The notes beneath the pieces were generated by a model. It was not told the DNA's origin, made no database searches, and was given only the letters and a program-made list of their open reading frames with translations. This document shows, one piece after another, positions 56,656 to 64,000 of a DNA stretch of 64,000 nt. The stretch is from Gigaspora margarita (taxonomy: Eukaryota > Glomeromycota > Glomeromycetes > Diversisporales > Gigasporaceae), in NCBI GenBank assembly GCA_009809945.1, contig WTPW01001630.1, positions 1-64,000 of the forward strand, written 5' to 3'. The number at the start of each line of letters is the position of its first letter. Positions within the stretch are counted from its first letter, which is position 1. The translations under genes were made by a program, and so were the position numbers.

Positions 56656-57602
56656 TTCTATTATGACATTGATGTACTGGATATGCACCCAGAAATAGCA
56701 CTATAATTACGCTGGGTATCACCGTCACCAGCCGAATTCGTGATGTGTAGTGATTTGCCGCACTGCATAAAACAGGTTCGACTTGATATGAAGCTCACAA
56801 ATTTATGGGATTCCGCTTGGAGGTGGGTGGGTGCGTGCGAATTTCGCTCTTGCATTTATTGGCCAGTCTTTATATTCAATCCAACAATGTAATTGTTATT
56901 ATTTAAATAATTCCAAAATGAGCAACCGGTTAAAACTACGTATCAGAAAACATGTGCTTCCTCATGAGCCGACAGCTTATCTAGCTCTTGATTTGGTTAA
57001 ATTACCATTAATACTGGTTTGATCTGGCGGTTTGGTCTACACGATCTATCAGGGTTGATTCTGACATATACTTGTTTAGCAAACTTTTCGATCTGCTGAC
57101 TTGAATTAGGTGCATCAATCCAAGTCTTAATTTTTGGGAAATGTTAACTTTAAACCTGTGACAGCGCATGAGTTATAAAACTTTAAAAATATAATAGTTA
57201 ATCCTTAAAATTCTTTCCTTAAAATTTATTAATTTGAAATAAATATATGGGAGGTGTGAAGTATAACAGCTAACACAAGAAACTTTGCGTTCTCTTCTCT
57301 AAAAACGTATAAGAATTGTAATTTTGTCTTGAAAAAAGACAGAACATTTGGATTAAAAAACTATTATTTTTAATAAATTTAATTTTAAATAAATATTTCG
57401 TGCTAAAACAAGCGTGCTACAGTACATCTCTTTGCAAGTTCAATATTTTGTACTACAATCCATTTTGATTATTTTTCTCCCCTTGATACTTATAAAGATC
57501 AGGCTATAATTTCGGAATAGTGTAGTTTTTTTTAATTATTATAGAGGTTGCTAAGAGACCTTTCAATTTTAAGATTTAATCTCACCCAATTAAATACTTA
57601 TA
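56656..57602. other. Intergenic, upstream of the lactone oxidase gene
   Basis: Less AT-rich from 56,680 to 57,080, but I recognise no gene there; short frames on both strands have no domain. The last 300 bases before 57,603 should contain the oxidase promoter; no distinctive box found. Confidence 0.4.
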
Positions 57603-59486
57603 ATGATCATGAAATATATTTTAAGTTTTTTATTAATACTTTCAATTTCGATAATTTATAAGTACTTCGAAATAAACAACCATAAAGGTCTCGTTATTCG
57701 TTCTACAATACAAATCAAAAATAAAACTTGGGTAAATTATAATGGAGCAATTCGTATTTCACCAGATGCCATTTTTGAACCGTCTACACTTGAAGACCTT
57801 ATAAATATTGTAAAACTAGCAAGGATAAATAATAAAACTATTCGATGTGCTGCCCAAGGGCATACTGTAAGTTCACTGTCTGTCACTAAGCACTATTTAG
57901 TGGTAATTACAAAATTAAATAAGATCACAGTGCAAAAACATTTCAAATATGGCTGGACTGTTACTGCAGAAGCGGGTAAACTTTTATACATATATATTTA
58001 TTCATGATAAAAATGACATATAAAAAATGAATTATAATTTATCATAATTAAATATAGGTACACCATTTGAAGATATTGATAATGCACTCCGAAATCATGA
58101 CCCACCATTAACTCTTGATTCTGAGGCTATATTTGGCATATTTCGAGTGTCTGGCGTTGTAGCAGTAGGAGCACATGGTGTAAAGACTACTTCAGGTATT
58201 GTGTCAGATCAACTTTGCTCTATGAAAATTGTTACTGGATCTGGTGAAATACGTGAATTTAGTGAAGAAATAAACCAATTGGAATTTAATGCTGCAAAAG
58301 TCAACTTAGGTATTTACTAATTTTCATTTTTTTTCATTTTTTTTTCATTTTGATTATTCACTTTTATTTCACTACTTTTAACTTTATTATTATTTAGGTT
58401 TACTTGGTATAATCTATTCAGCGACCTTTCGTGCACAACCGATGTACAATCTTCGTTTGACTGATATCTATGTTCCAGTAAAATGGCTTAATAATCCACA
58501 AAATATCAAAAATCTTTTAGAATCATCTGATGGTATTCAAGTATATTATTGGCCATTCAATGGATTCAATCAGAGTGATTCGAATCTTCGTGACTTTAAT
58601 AAAGATCGAATTGTGGTTAAGAATTGGATACGAACTAATGAACCTGTGAGCTTTACACAACAACAGCTCGAACAATTACATGAAATTGAAAGACAGAAAA
58701 TTATTAAAGAGTATACACTCATAAGTAGTAATTTACAGAATCCTGAAACAGTTTCAAATGTTGCTGCCACAGTTTTATCTGACAATGTGGATACTAGTTT
58801 TGTATATCAAGCTCCTGATGCTATCCATTATTGCGTTCACGAAGGAAGTGCCAAGTATGATTTAATGGAAATTGGATTCAAAGTTAATACTGATTTTTCC
58901 AATGTTGCTGCCGAATTTTCTCATGCAATTCAAACAGTGAGTCTATTACTATATCTAATATTTGGTTTTTAATATTCCATTGGTTCATTTTGGTTGTTCT
59001 TAGAATAACATTATTATATTATAGCTATACGAATTTGCAAAAAAAGGAAAATTTCCATTAAATCATCTTATAGATTTTAGAATCATAAAATCAAGTAAAG
59101 CATTATTATCTCCTACTTTCAATCATGATCCTGAAACATTATATTGTCAAGTGGATTTTATGGCAGTTACTGGTACTCCTGGTTATGAAGAGTATACGGC
59201 ATTATTGGCGCAAAGATATTTTGATAAGTACAAAGCAAAGTAAGGAATTATTAAATTTTTTTATTTGTAACTAATTTCATAAATTCATTAATTATATAAA
59301 CTTATTTACTATAGACCTCATTGGGGAAAAAGATGGGAATTTATTCCAAATGTGACATCTTATCTTTCTGATGTTTTATCAGATGAAATTAAACAATTCG
59401 AGAAAGTGCGAGAAAAGTACGACTCTGATAAAATTTTCTTTGATAATGAGTCTTTACAGGATATATTTAATGGTGTTTTATGTTAA
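57603..59486 (+). CDS. ALO1: D-arabinono-1,4-lactone oxidase (fungal ALO type)
   Basis: Five exons: 57,603-57,975, 58,058-58,309, 58,398-58,936, 59,025-59,239 and 59,315-59,486, all GT-AG, 1,551 nt, 516 residues, frame kept throughout. It oxidises D-arabinono-1,4-lactone to D-erythroascorbic acid, the fungal ascorbate analogue. Residues 5-20 form a hydrophobic anchor, fitting the membrane location known for the family. An FAD-binding (PCMH) part follows: FEPSTLEDL, then AAQGHTVSS, where H87 matches the covalent FAD attachment site, and VGAHGVKTTSG. The C-terminal ALO domain ends with the family motif PHWGKRWEF in exon 5. Length is close to yeast Alo1 (526). The ATG at 57,603 has a second in-frame ATG two codons later. 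No lesion seen. Confidence 0.92.
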
Positions 59487-59941
59487 TGAAATGATAAAGC
59501 TCAAGAAAAAGAAAAATTAATAACGATACTAAGATTGATTTGAAATCCAACAATATTATAGCTAGTTAATCAAATATTGTATTATGATGTATAAAGAAAA
59601 TTTTTCATTAATGTAATTTAAATTGACAAATTTTATATTAAAATATTGGATTCAGATAAATATTGTATATCAACAAATATAATCAAGGCCTTATCATTTA
59701 ATAGAATTAATCTTTTTGTATATTGGTTTATTATACTTAGGATTGAGTTGCATAAATTACAATTTTAAATTACATGTAATTTTACATAAGTTTCAGAAAA
59801 TTAATTTTCATGTAATTTTCACACGTTATACATAAAGTACAAGATTTACAAAAGTTTGGGCTGTATTATCATTTGATAACTCTTAAATCGCCAAAAATTT
59901 TATCTCAAAATAAATGTTATGTGTTCAAAAGGTTGTTGCTT
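59487..59941. other. Intergenic, 3' of the lactone oxidase gene
   Basis: AT-rich, no gene or repeat recognised. Includes the expected 3' end of the oxidase transcript; AATATTG-type words only, no clear signal. Confidence 0.45.
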
Positions 59942-60611
59942 GATTCCTCGAAAGTTAGTTCCCCGCCAGCTCATTTTTCCGACACTACATCCCCGACAGA
60001 ATGTTTCACCTACAGCATTTTTTGTTGACAGAAACTTTCCTCGACATACCATGTTTTCGACCTCCACTTTCCTTGACAGGACATATTTTCGAAAAGACAT
60101 TTTACTGACATGACGTATTTCAGAAAGAATATTTTTCCGAAATGACATGTTTCCGACATCTTTTTCCGAAAAGATCTTTCCCCGATTAGAAATATAATTA
60201 TTGGGTAGAGTGATATATTCGTGTTCATCACATCACATGATTAAGCACTCGGGCTAAATTAGGGTTAGGGTTAGGGTTAGATTATGGTTAGGTGATAGTA
60301 TAATTTAGGCCGTGTTGATAGTGCTAGTAAACAAAATGACGTAGCTGCGTGATGTGATGATCACTGGGTTTATCGCTCTTGTCGGAAAAAGTACATTCAA
60401 TAAAACTTAGTGTCGGAGAAAAGTCAAATTAGAAATATGTCATGTCAGATAAATGTCTTGTCGAAAATATGAGATGTTAAGGAAAGGGGATGTCGAAAGC
60501 ATGGTATGTCGAGGAAAGATTCTGTCAACAAAAAGTGCTGTAGGGGAAACATTCTGTCGGGGATATAGTGTCGGAAAAATGAGCTGGCGGGGAACTAACT
60601 TTCGGGGAATC
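59942..60611. mobile_element. Foldback built from GACA words, with a nested MITE
   Basis: Left end GATTCCTCGAAAGTTAGTTC and, inward from the right, GATTCCCCGAAAGTTAGTTC. Both arms, about 230 bp, are series of words like 'TTTCCCCGACA' and 'TTTTCCGACA' spaced 15-25 bp; pairs such as 'CTCGACATACCATG' keep order in both arms. A MITE sits in the centre. Confidence 0.75.
60200..60381. mobile_element. Nested MITE, GAACCCAGTRATGATC family (short)
   Basis: 'TTCATCACATCACATGATTA' at left and 'GTGATGTGATGATCACTGGG' at right are inverted relatives of the ends at 36,401-36,847. TTAGGGTTAGGGTTAGGGTT at 60,261-60,280 lies in the middle. It sits at the centre of the GACA-word foldback. Confidence 0.6.
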
Positions 60612-63329
60612 ATACCGTAATCGTTCAAAATTACTAATTTACAAAACTTACGCAAACTTACGTAAAATTATATAAGATTACGTAAAATTACAATATTTGA
60701 CATTCCTAATTATACTATTAAAAATTGACAGAACCAAAGATTATTATTGCTCGATCATGTCTTTAATAAAAACGAAGAAAACATATGAGATTGTTGTTCA
60801 TTATACATCGGCTCTATCATAAAAATACTATAATAAACTAAGTATCTGTGGGTAAAGCCATACATATATAATAATTTCTAACCTATAGACACGTGCCTAC
60901 GGAACAAGGTATCTGACCATAAGCCATCTTAGCTACTACGGTAAGATACATCTAAGGGAAGATCGATGAATTTACATAATAAACACGGAGAATCTCACAT
61001 AGCTTAATCTTCGACATCCTGTAAAATATATTCGTTTAGATTAGTTTTTTAACGAGAATCGGGTATATTATAGTCATCATAAGTTGGTATAATATTAGTT
61101 AACAAATAACGGTCATTGCACTGTCACAGCAGCCGCGTAATCTGTTCCAACATTAAAATGAATAATCCTCTTTCATTTCAATTCCCATACATAAAGAACA
61201 GCAAAAGTCTTTTTCGATTTTTAACAACTGTGAACACAATCTAATTATGTTATATAATTGGAAGTTTACTTTATATTCACAACGCAGGAAGATGCTCTCC
61301 TCATGCAAATCTGGACCTCCGACGCATCAAACAAAGTAGGGCAACTATTAAAATCGAAAAATATCTCTTCGTAAAACTTATTATTACCCCTCTTGCTTGT
61401 CTTATTACAATTTTGCCGATGTTCATAACAATTCGTTCTCAAACAATTATATGCAATCACAGTGCTACTCAAAATTACCTGTATAAAAACAAAAACTATT
61501 AAGAAAACAACCCAAAACGGCTAGACAATAATGAACCAGTTAAAGTCACAATAATAGACGCTTTGTCACTTTGTTGACAAGCTTTCCATGAATCTATTAT
61601 AATTATGAAACTAGAAATTGCACATGAGGGCGGCTTCGTCGTCCAACTTGTAGGCAATGCGATAATAACATAATGTTACCAATTATTGACAATATTTTAT
61701 TTAATTTGGTAAATCAAAAAAAAATTTTTTTTTAAATTAATGAACTCAGAGTTCAGTTTGTTTTTAAATATAAAAATGAAAATATATAAACAAATGATTT
61801 TTTATACAGCTCCCGGCCTCGTTTCGCTAAGCATCTTTGCAATTCTAGCTCTACATTTTCTTCTGGTCTCGTTTCGTACAGACTTTTTTCAAATCCAGTC
61901 TATATTTTATTTTATTGCAATATATTGTTTCTACAATAAACCCTTGGTTTCGTTTCTCTCGGCCTCTTTGCAATTCTAAATCTTCACTTTTTTAAATATA
62001 TATATATGATGACAAATTTTTTAAATGTCTTCTAACTACTGATCCAAATCGTTAGTTGAAAATTTTAAAAAAATGTTAAAAACAATCAATTCCGAGATAT
62101 TCCGTCCAATCGGACTGAACCGTGTTTATTTATTTAGTTTGATTGGCTAATCATCTAATAATATCATGTGATATTATTAAACGTAATTGCCAACTATAGT
62201 TGGCAACCAATCGATTGGCAAAATTTTTATATCGAACACTACTTCTAACCTTTCTTTGTTCAGACTTCTTCAAACTCAATTTTTATTTTATTTATATAAT
62301 AATATTTCTTTCTACAATGCACCCTCAGCCTCATTTCACAATTTTTTTTATTAACATTAAAAATCCCAATAATTGTCATATCGCAAAATCAAGTCTGACA
62401 AATCAAAAAGTATCAAAATTCACAAACTCAGAAAATCATTTTTATTATTGTTTGATCAGATAAGTTTGTTTACTTATAACATACAGGATGACAAATACTT
62501 TCATTAAGATAAAAATGGAATAAAATGAATAATAGCCAATCAAATGTAAAATATCCAGATTTTGTACCCGATAAAAAAAAAAAAAAAAGGAAAATCAAAA
62601 AAATTGCTATGTAAAATACGATATTCACTCATATGCGATCACTCTCCATTAATTCACGTTCTACATGTGCGATTTTCCTCAATAAAGTGCTCTTATGAAG
62701 TATTAATAAATCTGTTATGATCACATATAATTTTGGTTTACACCGTACAAAATACTTCATGTGAATAATAACCTCCTTTCACTTTATTACATATAAAGAT
62801 TATAGTATTAAGTGCTCAACTTATATGACAACTTAGTACATATTTTTTTTTTAGTTCCATATTAAGAATAAGTGATGAAAAATAGAAAAATAAGGATATT
62901 CATTAGAGGTTTATATATTCAAAAAGAGATAAACAACTATGACAATAATTTAGCATGCATTATTTATTTAAGTCATGAAACAATAGAAACACAAAGTTAC
63001 TACTATGTATTAATTTAAAAAAAAAAAAAAGAAAAAGAACTTTCATCTATTTAATTATAATTTTACAATTTAACGCTCAGTCACATTGGACTTAAACTAA
63101 GAAACTGTCCTTGTTTTGCATCGCGAAGTGTAGCAATGATGGTCTTTGTAGGATCTAAATCTAATTTGTCAATGGTTGCGTTATGGTTGCCATATATCGA
63201 ATTCTATTTTTTTTTTTTTTTTTTTTTTTATATATATAAAATTTAAAAAATAAGCAAAAAATCAAATATTATAACAATAAATAATTAGAAAATAAAATAG
63301 GACTTAAAATCATTCTTACTCCTGATTTG
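60612..63329. other. AT-rich stretch without a recognised gene
   Basis: No domain found. 'CTCGTTTCGC...CATCTTTGCAATTCTA' occurs twice (about 61,815 and 61,945) and a weaker version near 62,250-62,340, so an old duplication is present. T and A runs at 62,575 and 63,209. A minus-strand open stretch at 63,081-63,203 is discussed under rejected items. Confidence 0.45.
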
Positions 63330-63540
63330 ATAACCTTGAAAATGCAACTAGGGCTGCATTCCTTTTGCCTGACATCTATAAACACAGGTGCTAATAAAAT
63401 GAATGGAGAAATTATTACAAAGAACTCGGTTTAAATAATGCAGCTAAACTTTATAACGTCGTAAAATATTTGTCAAGTATCAATGAAAATTGGTTTTCTT
63501 CTCTCTAATTAAAAAGATCTCGTGCTTTATATGCTGTACA
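63330..63540 (+). pseudogene. Worn coding remnant, family unknown
   Basis: One plus-strand frame reads NLENATRAAFLLPDIYKH, two stops, NEWRNYYKELGLNNAAKLYN, VVKYLSSINENWFSSL, a stop, then KRSRALYAVQKGWQS. Residue composition is protein-like, unlike other frames nearby. No family recognised. It ends at the foldback at 63,554. Confidence 0.35.
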
Positions 63541-63553
63541 AAAAGGGTGGCAA

Positions 63554-63827
63554 TCATTTCACTTCACAGCACACCGTTTCACCGACAAATTATTCACCGA
63601 CAAGTTCATTTTACCGAACAGTTCATTTCACTTCACTGACAAAGTAATTCTGGTCATTGTCATTAGGGTTAGGGTAAGGTCAGGGTAAAATTAGAGTTAA
63701 AGTTAGTGTGCTTTATAGAAAAAAGCACTTGTCGGTGAAATGAGCTTCGGTGAATTGTGCTGTCGGTAAAATGAACTTGTCGGTGAAATGGGGTGTCTGT
63801 GAAGTAATTTTCGGTGAAATAATACGG
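63554..63827. mobile_element. Foldback built from TTCACCGACA words
   Basis: About 274 bp. The left arm has four words like 'TTCACCGACAAGTTCATTTT', the right arm their inverted forms ('CTTGTCGGTGAAATGAGC'), ending in GAAATAATACGG and followed by ACCCG. The centre holds TTAGGGTTAGGGTAAGG (63,664-63,680). Confidence 0.7.
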
Positions 63828-64000
63828 ACCCGTACAAAAATATACATAATACTCTTTTGTTGGTGCTATCTTTATCAACATACACACAATCTTACACTAC
63901 ACTTTTAACTATAATCATTACAATAATAAAGAGTTTTATACATACTTTTAGAATCGATTTCATGTTTACTGTCCCAAGTAAAATCAAAAGCAAAAAGGCC

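Noticed and set aside
60261-60284. A chromosome end or internal telomere at the TTAGGG tracts
   Set aside because: Tracts are only two to four repeats long, occur in both orientations and lie inside mobile elements.
63081-63203. Minus-strand open stretch reading GNHNATIDKLDLDPTKTII and on to LSLSPM
   Set aside because: It looks protein-like and has an AG before it, but no convincing upstream exon could be linked without a stop or phase problem; too short to call.
1-64000. tRNA and rRNA genes
   Set aside because: I looked for the B-box GGTTCGAATCC-type word with a matching acceptor stem and for conserved rRNA words and saw none; a covariance-model scan would be decisive.

Overview
This looks like a piece of an AT-rich, repeat-laden fungal nuclear genome, most likely an arbuscular mycorrhizal fungus of the Rhizophagus type. 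The evidence is a protein kinase joined to about 40 Sel1 repeats, BTB-BACK-TLDc relatives, BED-finger hAT-derived proteins, short introns of about 64-90 nt, a fungal-type aldonolactone oxidase, and a dense load of small inverted-repeat elements. The assignment is by pattern recognition only.

Positions 1-33,930 are a head-to-tail tandem amplification. Each unit holds a BED/hAT-derived gene on the minus strand and, facing away from it, a decayed BTB-BACK-TLDc gene on the plus strand. Between the two lies a long spacer made of alternating ~170-bp hairpin repeats. Unit 1 is cut by the window edge, unit 5 is cut at its right side, and units 2-4 are complete apart from insertions. Only the BED gene of unit 4 (22,611-24,503) reads cleanly as a two-exon, 607-residue protein. 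The units have been used as targets by many elements: two or three solo LTRs, hAT-like MITEs with 8-bp target duplications, a Mutator-like element with a 9-bp duplication, TA-flanked Tc1/mariner or pogo MITEs, and foldbacks.

Positions 34,000-43,700 hold no gene I can support. They contain a 2.36-kb element with Tc1/mariner-like ends that is filled by five copies of a 327-bp hairpin unit, a 1.3-kb hAT derivative with a perfect 8-bp duplication, and further foldbacks.

Positions 44,391-50,227 (minus) carry a Sel1-repeat plus protein kinase gene with several frame breaks. After a MITE-rich stretch, 54,562-56,655 is a compact element: a Crypton-like tyrosine recombinase gene with all catalytic residues, bracketed by inverted terminal repeats of about 40 bp, which Cryptons are not known to have. 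Positions 57,603-59,486 carry a clean five-exon D-arabinono-1,4-lactone oxidase gene, the best housekeeping gene here. The rest (59,500-64,000) is foldback elements and AT-rich sequence.

The most notable items are the recombinase element with inverted repeats, the divergent BED/TLDc tandem array, the hairpin-concatemer element, and a set of modular foldbacks built from short GACA-containing words, several of which (like other MITEs here) carry telomere-like TTAGGG tracts.
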